This document shows, piece after piece, positions 1-8,364 of a stretch of 64,000 bases of DNA. The stretch is from NCBI GenBank assembly GCA_013289795.1, contig JABCZH010000013.1:1-64000 (forward strand). The letters are read 5' to 3'. Position 1 is the stretch's first letter; every line of letters begins with the position of its first letter. Under the pieces are notes generated by a model. That model was not told the DNA's origin and searched no databases. It saw nothing but the letters and a program-made list of their open reading frames with translations. A program made the position numbers and the translations under genes. This DNA is from Acidobacteriota bacterium. Its GTDB lineage: Bacteria > Acidobacteriota > Terriglobia > Terriglobales > Acidobacteriaceae.

Positions 1-890
1 CAGGTGTAGTTTAGCGATTCGCACGCGGGGCAGGTTTAGGAAGCAAAAGCAAGGACAAGTCCGGTGGGATAGTCCCGTTCCGCCTGTTGGGAGACTGTCG
101 GCATCTCGGGAGTTGCTCAAAGATGTTCCCTTTCGACCTTCCCACGGGTTCCTTAAACAACCTGTCTGGTTTGTTGAACCTTTCCATGCCGAAACCCCTG
201 AACGGCAATTTCGCCGGTTGGCCGACCCCCAGCGGGGCTGGCTTAATCTGGAAAAGGAAATCCGGTGCTGTACGTCAGTTGGATAGGCGTTTGCCTATGG
301 CCAGGTCTAGCTGGAGACTAGCGACGCGCCTACGGGGCACAGAATGGCGGGGCGGGTCAGCAGAACGGCCCATTCCGACAATCGGCTGTCTGTTTGCAGC
401 GGCGAGCGAGGGCACGCAACTGTGGGGACTTTTGTGGGGACCACTCATGCATCCCGACACACGTAGGAAGAACTTGGTGCAACTTAAAGCACAAGCCAAA
501 ATGGCTGCGAAAAAAGGGGTTGCAGGATTCCTGTCGTACGTTCAGTCAGTTACGAAATCAGCTAGAAAAGATTTTCAAGACCACCCGTTTCAACCGCTCA
601 CGCATCCCTCCGCTTAAGGGGCCCAATGACGTGCAGCTTCGGCTAGTTTACATGTCGTACCGCTGGCCAACCAAGTGTCGGATGGCGAATCCTGACAGCC
701 TGCTCAAACGCTATCATCACCGCGTTTGTTCTCGGCGCTAGGCCGATATGAACATCCACCTCACTCGGCGAGTCACGATGCGTGCCCGAGCACACGTCCA
801 CTGGAAAGGACAGGAAGAACCGTTTAAGATGTCCACTCCTTTTCTTTCCGTCGTACACTGGGACGGCATCCATTGGGTACGAGGTTCACC
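1..890. other. Region without a convincing gene
   Basis: Several open frames cross this stretch on both strands, but none gives a protein with a recognisable domain, membrane segment or signal peptide, and composition is irregular compared with the genes that follow. The best small candidate runs from the ATG at 447 to the stop at 617 on the plus strand. It would be 56 residues, Lys/Gln-rich, with a GGGGA sequence about 8 bases upstream. I do not recognise it. The region could be intergenic or hold a decayed gene. Confidence 0.4.
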
Positions 891-1385
891 ATGATGACGA
901 ACGCAAGCTCAACGCAAAATGTGGCCAACCAGCCCGTCGCGGCAAATGGCCTGGCGATAGTCCGCGTCACCATCGGCGCGATGTTGGTGTGGGTCTTCTT
1001 CGAAAATCTGGGGAAGGGTCTCTACACTCCCGGGGGCTATGCAGGACTGATCAACTTTTACATAACGAAGAGTCACTCGCCGGCTGTGTGGAAGGCAGTG
1101 ATGGGTTTGGCGGCGAGTCATGCCGCGATGGCGGCGCCCATGCAGGCGGTGACCGAGATCGGTCTCGGGATCCTGCTCGTCATAGGTTTGCTTACCCGAC
1201 CCGCCGCATTTGTGGCTTTTCTGTATCTCGGCAGCCTTTGGGTGTCTGAGTGGGGCACGTCGTGGATTTGGGAGCTGCTGGTTTCCGTGCTCGCGTCGCT
1301 TGGAGTCGCGGTGGGGCGGGCCGGTCGAGCGTGGGGTGTCGACGCCTGGCTGGCGCGGCGCTGGCCGTCCTCCCCGTGGTGGTGA
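891..1385 (+). CDS. DoxX family membrane protein
   Basis: Predicted 164-residue inner-membrane protein of the DoxX type. These are small four-helix proteins, related to the quinol oxidase subunit DoxD, whose function is usually undefined. Hydrophobic helices lie near residues 20-40, 75-95, 98-115 and 120-140. The Arg and Gly-rich N-terminal helix (GLAIVRVTIGAMLVWVFFENLGKG) is split here by a kink at the FFENLGKG motif typical of DoxX proteins. The ATG at 891 is preferred because GAGG lies 6 bases upstream; an upstream TTG at 873 has no such site. The gene ends 31 bases before the glycosyltransferase start, so the two are probably cotranscribed. Family assignment is fairly sure, function is not. 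Confidence 0.75.
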   Translation: MMTNASSTQNVANQPVAANGLAIVRVTIGAMLVWVFFENLGKGLYTPGGYAGLINFYITKSHSPAVWKAVMGLAASHAAMAAPMQAVTEIGLGILLVIGLLTRPAAFVAFLYLGSLWVSEWGTSWIWELLVSVLASLGVAVGRAGRAWGVDAWLARRWPSSPWW

Positions 1386-1416
1386 CTTGGGCCAGAATCA
1401 CTTGAATCGGGATCGA

Positions 1417-2124
1417 GTGCGAGTGTCGGTCGTAATTCCTACCCACAACGAAGCGCAGTCCATCAGTCGCGTCTTAGCTGATCTCCCGGCCGATATTGTC
1501 ACGGAGGTCCTCGTTGTAGATAGCAATTCAACCGATGGGACTCCCGATATCGCCTCAAAGATGGGGGCCCGCGTCCTCCACGAACCTCGTCGCGGATACG
1601 GTCGCGCCTGTTTGACCGGACTGGCTGCTGCCAATAACCCTGACGTTGTAGTGTTCCTCGACGGCGACTACAGCGATCGGCCCGCTGAGCTGCCAGTTCT
1701 CTTGACTCCAATCATTGACGGCCGTGCCGATATTACGCTGGGTTCGCGCCTGGGGAAGCTGAGCGTTCATGGGGCGTTGCCCTGGCATCAGGTGTTTGGT
1801 AACCGTCTGGCGGCGGGCCTGATCAGGCTTTTATATGGTCTAAAGATAAGCGACCTTGGACCGTTCCGTGCCGCGCGAGCCGATGTCCTTCGTCGGCTTG
1901 AGCTGCAAGAAAACACGTATGGCTGGGCGGTTGAAATAATTCTAAAAGGTACGCTCGGGGGAGTCCGCATCGTCGAGGTGCCAGTGAGCTATTACCCGCG
2001 CATTGGGAAATCGAAGATTAGCGGTACGCTGAAGGGCACAGTCGGAGCCGGGTGGTTCATCCTCTCTTTGATAGTGCGCTACTACCTTCGTCACCGAAAG
2101 GCCGGGACACCACGGCCAGCGTAG
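1417..2124 (+). CDS. GT2 family glycosyltransferase (polyprenyl-phosphate glycosyltransferase-like)
   Basis: About 235 residues forming a single GT-A glycosyltransferase domain. It opens with VSVVIPTHNEAQSI, followed by VVDSNSTDGT and the metal-binding motif FLDGDYSD, all typical of family 2 enzymes that move a sugar from a nucleotide donor to a polyprenyl phosphate. The C-terminal part (VEVPVSYYPRIGKSKISGT) matches the acceptor-side motif of dolichol/undecaprenyl-phosphate mannose or glucose synthases. No long C-terminal membrane region is present. The frame is open further upstream, but that part overlaps the DoxX gene. The start is therefore placed at GTG 1417, which has GGGA 5 bases upstream; TTG 1402 is the alternative. 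A product made here could serve the GT87 enzyme at 4193, an inference from proximity. Confidence 0.8.
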   Translation: MRVSVVIPTHNEAQSISRVLADLPADIVTEVLVVDSNSTDGTPDIASKMGARVLHEPRRGYGRACLTGLAAANNPDVVVFLDGDYSDRPAELPVLLTPIIDGRADITLGSRLGKLSVHGALPWHQVFGNRLAAGLIRLLYGLKISDLGPFRAARADVLRRLELQENTYGWAVEIILKGTLGGVRIVEVPVSYYPRIGKSKISGTLKGTVGAGWFILSLIVRYYLRHRKAGTPRPA

Positions 2125-2173
2125 TCCCGGCAGACCGAACCACACCCACAATAAGGCGCAGGCCAACCCGATC

Positions 2174-2695
2174 CTAAGCTGCGGCGGCATCGCGGGCGAA
2201 GGTCTCAGCCGCCTTGGGCTGAGGACGTACCAGCCAATAGAGCGCAACGACGTGCGTGATCATCAGGATGGGCACGTAGATGATCGGGATTGCGTACGTG
2301 ACGCCCAACTGTCCCGCCATGGCAGGAAGCCCGACCCGGACGGCGTGGTAATAGTCGAGGATGAGGTCGGCCGTTCCCACCAGGTTGAAGGCCACCACGA
2401 ACAGCCAAAAGAGCGGGCGTATTCTAACGGTGAGAAGCGCCAGTATGGCCAGCAACCCCGTTGCCAGGTCCCAGTAGGCGGCGAAGGTGGCGAAGCTGGC
2501 TGGCAGATTGCCGACGACGCCTGGAAGGATGAAGACCATCCCGAAGAAACGGAAGCTGTGCAGAGTAGCGATGGCGCGTTGCGCCTCAACCCGCTCCATC
2601 GACCTGAGTCTGGGTAGGATGTACACACTGAAGCAAAGCAGCCACGCGACATAGCCCAAAACGAGGTGCAGATTGAAGATGTTTTCCGGCGACAT
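2174..2695 (-). CDS. Small integral membrane protein, function unknown
   Basis: Predicted 173-residue membrane protein with about five hydrophobic helices (near residues 8-27, 48-68, 78-95, 97-117 and 135-157) and an Ala-rich C-terminal tail. No catalytic motif or family was recognised. It is transcribed divergently from the TetR regulator at 2820. A perfect inverted repeat lies 22 bases upstream of its start codon, so it is probably the TetR target. A role in stress or solvent response would fit that arrangement but is not shown by the sequence. Confidence 0.7.
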   Translation of the reverse strand: MSPENIFNLHLVLGYVAWLLCFSVYILPRLRSMERVEAQRAIATLHSFRFFGMVFILPGVVGNLPASFATFAAYWDLATGLLAILALLTVRIRPLFWLFVVAFNLVGTADLILDYYHAVRVGLPAMAGQLGVTYAIPIIYVPILMITHVVALYWLVRPQPKAAETFARDAAAA

Positions 2696-2716
2696 TTTGG
2701 TTTCCCTATCCGCATA

Positions 2717-2734
2717 GGATTATAGACATAATCC
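2717..2734. promoter_or_regulatory. Inverted repeat, probable TetR-family operator
   Basis: GGATTATAGACATAATCC has perfect 7-base arms around a 4-base centre. It sits in the divergent intergenic region, 22 bases upstream of the start of the minus-strand membrane protein, and close enough to cover its promoter. Symmetry, length and position next to a TetR gene make it the likely binding site of that regulator. Confidence 0.6.
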
Positions 2735-2808
2735 CATAGATTCAGAATTTCTTTCTAGCCGGCTTCCGGGGGGCGGAGAATTGTATCGTGAGATGATCGC
2801 CAGCATCC

Positions 2809-2814
2809 TATAAT
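2809..2814 (+). promoter_or_regulatory. -10 element of the TetR gene, implying a leaderless transcript
   Basis: A perfect TATAAT ends six bases before the ATG at 2820. Transcription would therefore begin at or next to the start codon, with no room for a Shine-Dalgarno sequence. The -35 region is weak (TCGTGA at 17-base spacing), which fits a regulator expressed at low level. Confidence 0.45.
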
Positions 2815-2819
2815 CAGTC

Positions 2820-3395
2820 ATGCGTTACCGGCCGGAGCACAAAGTCGAAGTTCATCGGAAGATTCTCAAAAACGCCTCTCGGCGTGTTCGCGCTGAAGGC
2901 ATCGCTGGTGCCGCGGTTTCATCCATTATGCGAGGCGCCGGCCTGACCAACGGAGGCTTTTACAAACACTTCGACAGCAAGAATGAACTGCTTACGGAGT
3001 CGTTAAGCGAGTCGTTCCGAGAAATCGCCGACCGCCTGACTCGAGTTGCCGAAAAGTCCAAACCTGGGGAGGCGTGGAAGGCGATTGTGAAGGCCTACCT
3101 GAGTCCGGAACACTGCGATCATACTGAGTCCGGCTGCCCGTTGGCGGCACTTGCACCCGACTTGGCGCGGGCGAGCCACACAATCAAGGTCCCGATCCGC
3201 AGGGAGATGATCAAATACAAAAGTCGAATACTTCCCTTGATGCCCGGCCGACGGGCTGCTGACAAAGAGCGCGCATTCTCGGCGATCTTTTCAACCATGA
3301 TTGGGGCAGTTGCAATCGCCCGAATCTTACCAAGCCACGCGGAGCGGGCGAGGGTGCTTGCGAGGACACGTGACTTCCTCCTGCACAGCTTCTAA
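2820..3395 (+). CDS. TetR/AcrR family transcriptional regulator
   Basis: 191-residue TetR-type repressor. The N-terminal helix-turn-helix lies at about residues 10-57 and carries the typical IMRGAGLTNGGFYKHFDSKNELL recognition region split across two helices; the rest is an alpha-helical ligand and dimer domain. It is divergent from the membrane protein at 2174-2695. The symmetric site at 2717-2734 suggests that it represses that gene, and possibly itself, until an unknown ligand binds. A single Cys lies in the ligand domain (the SGCPLAAL segment). Sequences of this type often regulate genes for electrophile or solvent stress, but the ligand cannot be read here. Confidence 0.85.
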   Translation: MRYRPEHKVEVHRKILKNASRRVRAEGIAGAAVSSIMRGAGLTNGGFYKHFDSKNELLTESLSESFREIADRLTRVAEKSKPGEAWKAIVKAYLSPEHCDHTESGCPLAALAPDLARASHTIKVPIRREMIKYKSRILPLMPGRRAADKERAFSAIFSTMIGAVAIARILPSHAERARVLARTRDFLLHSF

Positions 3396-3464
3396 AGATC
3401 TGTGGGATTACCACTCAGCTTGAAGCAGCGCATATCCCGTCGTATATTATTGCCCCAACGATCT

Positions 3465-4196
3465 ATGAAATCTTCAAGCGAGAAGATAGCGCGTTCTTCA
3501 CGCAGTGATCGTGTGCTGGTCATCATGGCGAAAGCGCCCAGGCCAGGCATGGTCAAGACCCGTTTGGCCCAGAACCTTTCAGTTGAAGCGGTCACCGAGC
3601 TCTACCGTTGCCTTCTGCATGACACCTTGACTCTGGCGCGGTCGTTGGGCGATGTGGACGTTGCCATTATGTGCCCCGCTTCGGATGTCGAAGAACTAAC
3701 GCAGTTGGCGAGCGGCGTGGCAGGTGTCGTCGCGCAGAAAGGCGAAGGCCTTGCGGCCGGATTAACCTCGGTATTTGCACACTTCGCAGCGCCGGGCCGG
3801 CAACGCGTGGTTGCCTTTAACAGCGACAGCCCGCATCTGCCGGCCTCGGTTCTTGAGAATGCGTTCGAAGCTCTCACCGGCCATGACATGGTTGTTGGAC
3901 CGACACATGATGGTGGCTATTATCTCGTAGGCGCGAAGGCCGCTCATCCGGCACTTTTCGATGGCGACGGCATGGGCACTAAGAGCGCGCTTGAGGCCCT
4001 GCTGGCTCGCGCGCGCAGATTGCAGCTTTCCCTTGGCTTCACAGACCCCTTCTACGACATCGACGTGGAGAGCGACTTAACCCGGCTCGCCGCAGAACTG
4101 CGCCTGGCTCCGGCCAGAGCCCCACGAACGGCGGTCTGGCTGAAACAGTGGGGACAGATTGTGGCACAGTCGCGGACGGGCACGGGAGACCTGTGA
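3465..4196 (+). CDS. TIGR04282/DUF2064 family nucleotidyl- or glycosyl-transferase-like protein
   Basis: 243-residue protein of the TIGR04282 (DUF2064) family, a GT-A-like fold annotated as arsenosugar biosynthesis glycosyltransferase but found widely without arsenic genes. Diagnostic segments are MAKAPRPGMVKTRLA near residue 25 (nucleotide loop), NSDSPHLP in the middle (metal-binding Asp), GPTHDGGYYLVG, and DIDVESDL near the C-terminus. The ATG at 3465 was chosen because the conserved N-terminus begins soon after it. The stop codon overlaps the GTG of the GT87 gene by 4 bases, which implies coupled translation. No arsenic-related gene is visible, so an arsenosugar role is not supported here. 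Confidence 0.8.
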   Translation: MKSSSEKIARSSRSDRVLVIMAKAPRPGMVKTRLAQNLSVEAVTELYRCLLHDTLTLARSLGDVDVAIMCPASDVEELTQLASGVAGVVAQKGEGLAAGLTSVFAHFAAPGRQRVVAFNSDSPHLPASVLENAFEALTGHDMVVGPTHDGGYYLVGAKAAHPALFDGDGMGTKSALEALLARARRLQLSLGFTDPFYDIDVESDLTRLAAELRLAPARAPRTAVWLKQWGQIVAQSRTGTGDL

Positions 4197-5467
4197 AGCT
4201 CACGCCATCCCGCAGGCTATACGGGTTGGGCGTCATCTTGCTTGTGGCGTTAACGATCTGCTCACGCAACTCCGGTGACAGGGGTGGGCCATATTTCATT
4301 TCCTCTCTGGCAGTTGCCGGCATCGCGTACCTGCTAGCCGTTCGTGAGTTCTTCTCCACGCCGAGATTCCCGCGCCGCGTCATCGTCATCGGGCTCGCGT
4401 TGCCTGTTCTGTGGCATCTTCCATTTCTACTGACGCCGCCGGGTCCAGATGATGACATTCACCGATATGTTTGGGATGGCCGTGTGCAGCGGCTCGGCTA
4501 TAACCCTTATATTGTCATTCCCGGCGACCCCGCATTCGGCGCGTTGCACACACCCGAGACCCGCACGCTGAACCACCCGGATTTGCCGAGCCCATATCCG
4601 GCGGGCGCTGAGCTCTTCTTCCGTGCCGTAACGGCGATACATGAGTCTGTCTTTGCGCTGAAAGTAGCATTTCTACTTTGCGATTTGGCGATCGTTCTGG
4701 TTTTGCTCGATATATTGCATCGTAGTGGGCAGGGAGCGCACTGGGTTCTGGCTTACGCCTGGAATCCACTGCTGGCAACGGAAGTTGCGGGCAGCGGTCA
4801 CGTTGATATCGTCGGCGCGCTGCTGCTGTTGATGTCTTTCGCCGCGCTAGGACGTCGCTGGCGTACGGTTGCAGCCATGACCTTTGGGCTGGCGGTTGCT
4901 GTGAAATTGCTCCCGATTGTATTGCTGCCACTCTACTGGAGGCGGGTTCGTATACGCGATGCCGCGCTGACGGCAGTCGTGGTCGGACTGCTATACGTAC
5001 CATTTCTCGACCACGGGCGGATTCCGATCGGCTCGCTCGGCACTTACGTTCAGAGTTTCCGCTTTAATGATCCGGTGTTTGCCATGCTCGAGCGGGTGGC
5101 CGCTCCGCAGCTTGTAGCTGGGCTGGCAGTGCTCGCCGGTTTTCTTACCGCAATGTGGATGAGAAAAAAATCTCCTGAATCTGCGGACGCATTCGCGTGG
5201 CCCATGGCAGCGTCTCTTCTATGCGCGCCGGTCGTGTATCCCTGGTACCTCCTCTGGCTGCTGCCGTTCGTGCGGTCGGTTCCGACGGTTCCGATCATCA
5301 TTTGGACAGTCAGCATCATTCCAACGTATTACGTTTGGCATTTGCGTACGCTGGGACGTCCATGGCTGGTTCCTGGCTGGATTATGCTGCTGGAATACGC
5401 ATGCGTTGCGATGGCGGGTATAATTAATGCGTTTCGCTGGTTCAGACGGCCAGCCGCGCCCCAATAA
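4193..5467 (+). CDS. GT87-type multispanning membrane glycosyltransferase
   Basis: 424-residue GT-C fold membrane protein with about ten transmembrane segments. The first extracytoplasmic loop contains PPGPDDDIHRYVWDG and NPYIVIPGDPAF, the acidic catalytic loop and Asn-Pro motif seen in GT87/DUF2029 polyprenyl-phosphomannose-dependent mannosyltransferases. NHPDLPSPYPAG and the later AYAWNPLLATEVAGSGHVD also match this family. The GTG start at 4193 overlaps the previous stop (GTGA), with GGGAG 5 bases upstream. Together with the GT2 enzyme (1417-2124) it could form a lipid-linked sugar pathway in which GT2 loads a polyprenyl phosphate and this enzyme uses it on the periplasmic side. That link is inferred. 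Confidence 0.75.
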   Translation: MKLTPSRRLYGLGVILLVALTICSRNSGDRGGPYFISSLAVAGIAYLLAVREFFSTPRFPRRVIVIGLALPVLWHLPFLLTPPGPDDDIHRYVWDGRVQRLGYNPYIVIPGDPAFGALHTPETRTLNHPDLPSPYPAGAELFFRAVTAIHESVFALKVAFLLCDLAIVLVLLDILHRSGQGAHWVLAYAWNPLLATEVAGSGHVDIVGALLLLMSFAALGRRWRTVAAMTFGLAVAVKLLPIVLLPLYWRRVRIRDAALTAVVVGLLYVPFLDHGRIPIGSLGTYVQSFRFNDPVFAMLERVAAPQLVAGLAVLAGFLTAMWMRKKSPESADAFAWPMAASLLCAPVVYPWYLLWLLPFVRSVPTVPIIIWTVSIIPTYYVWHLRTLGRPWLVPGWIMLLEYACVAMAGIINAFRWFRRPAAPQ

Positions 5468-5551
5468 TCAAGCCGGCATACTCGTGTATCCCGACGCCTT
5501 TGGCCGTCATCTAAAACCGGCATCTGTTCAATTCACCGAGGAGCGAACTTT

Positions 5552-6280
5552 ATGAGAAATGCCAGCCGTTTGACCATGATGGGTCTTTTGCTTTGCGGAG
5601 TACTGGGTCTTACTACAACCTCCTGGGCGCAGACGCGCCCGCCAATTCTCGAAAAGATCGCCAAAACCTATGGTCTCGATTCGTACGGACAAATCGACGC
5701 CATCCGTTACACCTGGAACGGGGAAATTACCGGACTGTTCAAACTTTCTCGCAAGTGGGAGTGGGAACCCAAGACCGGCAAGGTCTCCTTTGAGGGCAAG
5801 GACAAAGACGGTAAGCCGGTAAAAGTGACCTACCTGCGCTCCGAGATCAACGACGACACGAAGAAGCAAACCGATGCCGGCTTCACCAACGATAATTATT
5901 GGCTCCTGTTCCCGTTACATGCTTACTGGGACACCAGCGCCAGCGTGACCGATGCAGGTATGAAGAAACTGCCGGCGGGGGCCGGGTCAGCAACGCTGGT
6001 CTCGGTGAAGTATGGATCAGAACTCGGCGGTTACACGCCCGGCGACACCTGGGACCTTTACGTCGCCAAAGACAACCGCGTCGAGTACCTTGTCTTCCAT
6101 CACGGCGGGGACAAAAAGCCGAGCCTCGTCACCGCAACCTGGACGGGTTACAAGAAAGCAGGACCGCTGCTTATCTCAACCGAGCACCGCGGCGCCGCCG
6201 ACGGCAAGCCGCTGCACATCTTCATTTCGGATGTGGCCGTTAAGCTGACGGGTTCGGACAAATGGATGGACGCAAAATAA
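5552..6280 (+). CDS. Secreted protein of unknown function
   Basis: 242 residues. The N-terminus is a clear Sec signal peptide (hydrophobic core at residues 9-21, probable cleavage after SWAQ near residue 27). The mature part is rich in Trp, Lys, Tyr and Gly, with repeated beta-strand patterns (YTWNGEITGLFKLSRKWEW, then GGYTPGDTWDLYV), suggesting a periplasmic beta-sandwich or barrel. Upstream, GAGGAGCGAAC gives a good ribosome site. No catalytic motif was recognised. It follows the GT87 gene by 84 bases in the same direction but need not belong to that operon. Confidence 0.7.
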   Translation: MRNASRLTMMGLLLCGVLGLTTTSWAQTRPPILEKIAKTYGLDSYGQIDAIRYTWNGEITGLFKLSRKWEWEPKTGKVSFEGKDKDGKPVKVTYLRSEINDDTKKQTDAGFTNDNYWLLFPLHAYWDTSASVTDAGMKKLPAGAGSATLVSVKYGSELGGYTPGDTWDLYVAKDNRVEYLVFHHGGDKKPSLVTATWTGYKKAGPLLISTEHRGAADGKPLHIFISDVAVKLTGSDKWMDAK

Positions 6281-6291
6281 GAAGCGGGTTT

Positions 6292-7350
6292 CTATCGGGC
6301 GATCACCACGGTAGTGCAGGAACTGTTTAGCTTCGGCAGGTCGCGGGCCGCGGCCATACGAATCCGCAGCCTCGGGCGCTGCCCGCGAATGATCGGACAA
6401 TAACAATCAGGTTCCAGCAGCGCGCCCTGGAGGCGTCGTCGTCCGGCACATCCACCATGGCATGAGTCCCGGAACTCGCAAGGCTGGCACGCCTCGGGAA
6501 GGGTGCGGGCCTGCTCGAATGGCACTGAGTCTAGAATGTCGAGCCCCATCGAGATCACTTCCGACAGCGGCTCCCCCGCTCCTGGCCAATAAACGCAGGG
6601 CTGTGTGGTAGCGCGCGGTGTAACCCTCACCGTATTTACGCCACATCCTCCGTGGAGCGGCGGAAGTCCCGCCATCGCTCGAACCAGCGGCTCGCCAATG
6701 GCGATCACGTCCGTTTCCGCAAACAGACGCTGGAACCCCTCCCAATACTCTTCGTAGGACAAGGCGTAAATGTCGGATCGCACCGCTTGGTAGACGTTCA
6801 CACGCAGGGGAGCGTCAAACTGTTTGGCGACTCGCGCGACCTCAGCCAAACGCAAGTAGTTCGACTTCATCATGACTGCGATGATGGTTACCGGCACGCC
6901 AAGCCTTACGCAACGTTCTGCCTGCCGGTGGATCAGCTCCCAATTGCCGTTTCCGCGCTGTGTGTCCTGTTCCGCTTGCGTCGGGTAATCGAGAGAAAAC
7001 TCGATGTCGTGAAAGGCGCGCAATTCGCCATCTTCCAAGACAGCGACGCTGTGGCCGTTGGAAGTGATGGTGAGCTTGACCGGTTGCGTTCTCAGGTAGG
7101 TCAGTATTGCTTTGAACTCCGGATGCATGCCGTTCTCACCGGTGCCCAGATTCACCGAACGGATCGGCAGTCGTTCCATGACCGACTTCACCTGATCCAG
7201 AGAAAGACGATCCGTGCGGGTTGGATCTCGGTAGCAGAAGGCGCAGGCCAGATTGCACTCGTTGGTGAGCCCGAGTCCGAGCGAAATCGTGACGTCAGCG
7301 GCACTCGCGCCGGATGAAATGTATGAAGACTTGCCAGCGACGTTATTCAT
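6292..7350 (-). CDS. Radical SAM protein with C-terminal SPASM-like cysteine cluster
   Basis: 352-residue radical S-adenosylmethionine enzyme. The [4Fe-4S] motif CNLACAFC lies near residue 33, followed by a GTGEN segment in place of the usual GGEP SAM-contact motif. The C-terminal third has a Cys-rich cluster (CGVN, QPC, CQPCEFRDSCHGGC, CYC) that fits a SPASM or twitch auxiliary cluster domain, as in peptide-modifying enzymes. The ATG at 7350 has GGTGGAG 9 bases upstream; in-frame ATG 7359 and GTG 7365 are too close to that site. It follows the methyltransferase gene by 21 bases and is probably cotranscribed with it. The substrate is unknown; a ribosomal peptide or a tRNA/cofactor are both possible. 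Confidence 0.8.
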   Translation of the reverse strand: MNNVAGKSSYISSGASAADVTISLGLGLTNECNLACAFCYRDPTRTDRLSLDQVKSVMERLPIRSVNLGTGENGMHPEFKAILTYLRTQPVKLTITSNGHSVAVLEDGELRAFHDIEFSLDYPTQAEQDTQRGNGNWELIHRQAERCVRLGVPVTIIAVMMKSNYLRLAEVARVAKQFDAPLRVNVYQAVRSDIYALSYEEYWEGFQRLFAETDVIAIGEPLVRAMAGLPPLHGGCGVNTVRVTPRATTQPCVYWPGAGEPLSEVISMGLDILDSVPFEQARTLPEACQPCEFRDSCHGGCAGRRRLQGALLEPDCYCPIIRGQRPRLRIRMAAARDLPKLNSSCTTVVIAR

Positions 7351-7371
7351 GAACCACATCTCCACCAGCCA

Positions 7372-8172
7372 TCAAGACAAACGTGCGAAGCATTGTGTGT
7401 AGCGTGCCACTGCGGCATACTCTGGCCGGCTGCCCAGTTTTCGCTCCAGTTCAAAAATCCGCTCGTAGTCTGCGCTGCGGGAAATCCGCGGCGGCAGGTA
7501 ATCCGCAAGGACGCGGACACCTCGCTCAGCAATCGCCTCCAGCGACGCCTCTGTCAGCATGGCCCGCAAGCGATCTGGCGTAAATAGTCGCACCTTGCCT
7601 CCGTACAGGGATTCTTGTCCCCACTCAGCAGTGAGATTATTTTCTGCTACCACCAAGTCGCCTGCCTGGATAGCGGCCTTGAACACATCGCCGGCGCGAT
7701 TCCGCACAAGGACTGACAGTATCGCTGATGAGTTCCGCAAGGCGCGAGCTGCGCCGAACAAGACAGCAATCGGGTCGTCCAGATATTCCAGGAGGTTGTG
7801 GCAAAGGATCAGATCGAACGAACGATCATGGAACAAGTTCGCCAATTGGATAGCGTCGCCGGGTTGTAGTATGACCTTGTCCGTAACCCCTGCTTCCCGC
7901 GCCGCGCACTTCGCAATATCGAGCATCGCTGGAGAGGAATCCAGCAGCGTGACCTGAATGCCAAGTCGCGCCAGGCGAACGGCAGTTGCTCCCGTGCCGC
8001 ACCCGAGATCAAGTGCACACAACGGGGGGTTGGCCTGCAGAGAAAGAAAATCCTGCAGGTTGGCTAAGGCCAAGTCGGAGCGCAACCGGCCCTCGGGCGT
8101 CTCGAGGTAGACGGCATACTGGTTCGCGCCGCTCTGGAAGCGTTCACTGTCGGCGTTGCCAGTCATCTTCAT
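7372..8172 (-). CDS. Class I SAM-dependent methyltransferase (CmoM/SmtA-like)
   Basis: 266-residue Rossmann-fold methyltransferase. Motif I is LDLGCGTGATAVRLA near residue 55, followed by VTLLDSSPAML (acidic loop) and LILCHNLLEYLDDP (motif IV). The N-terminal segment ERFQSGANQYAVYLETPEGRLR, placed before motif I, resembles the leader of CmoM (SmtA), which methylates 5-carboxymethoxyuridine in tRNA. That assignment is tentative, since no CmoA/CmoB partner is nearby. GAGGG lies about 5 bases before the ATG. The start overlaps the stop of a short upstream frame by ATGA. Cotranscription with the radical SAM gene raises the alternative of a joint modification pathway. Confidence 0.75.
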   Translation of the reverse strand: MKMTGNADSERFQSGANQYAVYLETPEGRLRSDLALANLQDFLSLQANPPLCALDLGCGTGATAVRLARLGIQVTLLDSSPAMLDIAKCAAREAGVTDKVILQPGDAIQLANLFHDRSFDLILCHNLLEYLDDPIAVLFGAARALRNSSAILSVLVRNRAGDVFKAAIQAGDLVVAENNLTAEWGQESLYGGKVRLFTPDRLRAMLTEASLEAIAERGVRVLADYLPPRISRSADYERIFELERKLGSRPEYAAVARYTQCFARLS

Positions 8173-8297
8173 GCGACCCTCAAACGAAAGTCGTTCCTCA
8201 ATCCAATCGCTCGTAAGAACCAGTCTCTACAGCCAAGAGCAACAAGACACCGCACAGAGAAAATGTCGCAGTAAGCTTCGTACAAGTTAGGAGCCAT
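8169..8297 (-). CDS. Possible 42-residue peptide, function unknown
   Basis: A short frame on the same strand as the methyltransferase, starting at ATG 8297 (the frame is open to 8375) and ending in an ATGA overlap with the methyltransferase start. The product would contain YCDIFSVRCLVALGC and DWFLRAIG, that is three Cys, several aromatic residues and no signal peptide. The overlap and the neighbouring radical SAM/SPASM and methyltransferase genes make a modified-peptide precursor conceivable. The ribosome site (AGGA about 10 bases upstream) is mediocre and the frame may be chance. Confidence 0.25.
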   Translation of the reverse strand: MAPNLYEAYCDIFSVRCLVALGCRDWFLRAIGLRNDFRLRVA

Positions 8298-8364
8298 TTC
8301 CGCCGCATCCTGGAACTTCAGCAGCTCGGAAGAGTCTGAAGTGCGTAACCCGTGGCGCGTGGAA

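Noticed and set aside
87-617. 176-codon open frame near the window start
   Set aside because: No domain, irregular composition and no ribosome site; only its last 56 codons from ATG 447 look remotely plausible.
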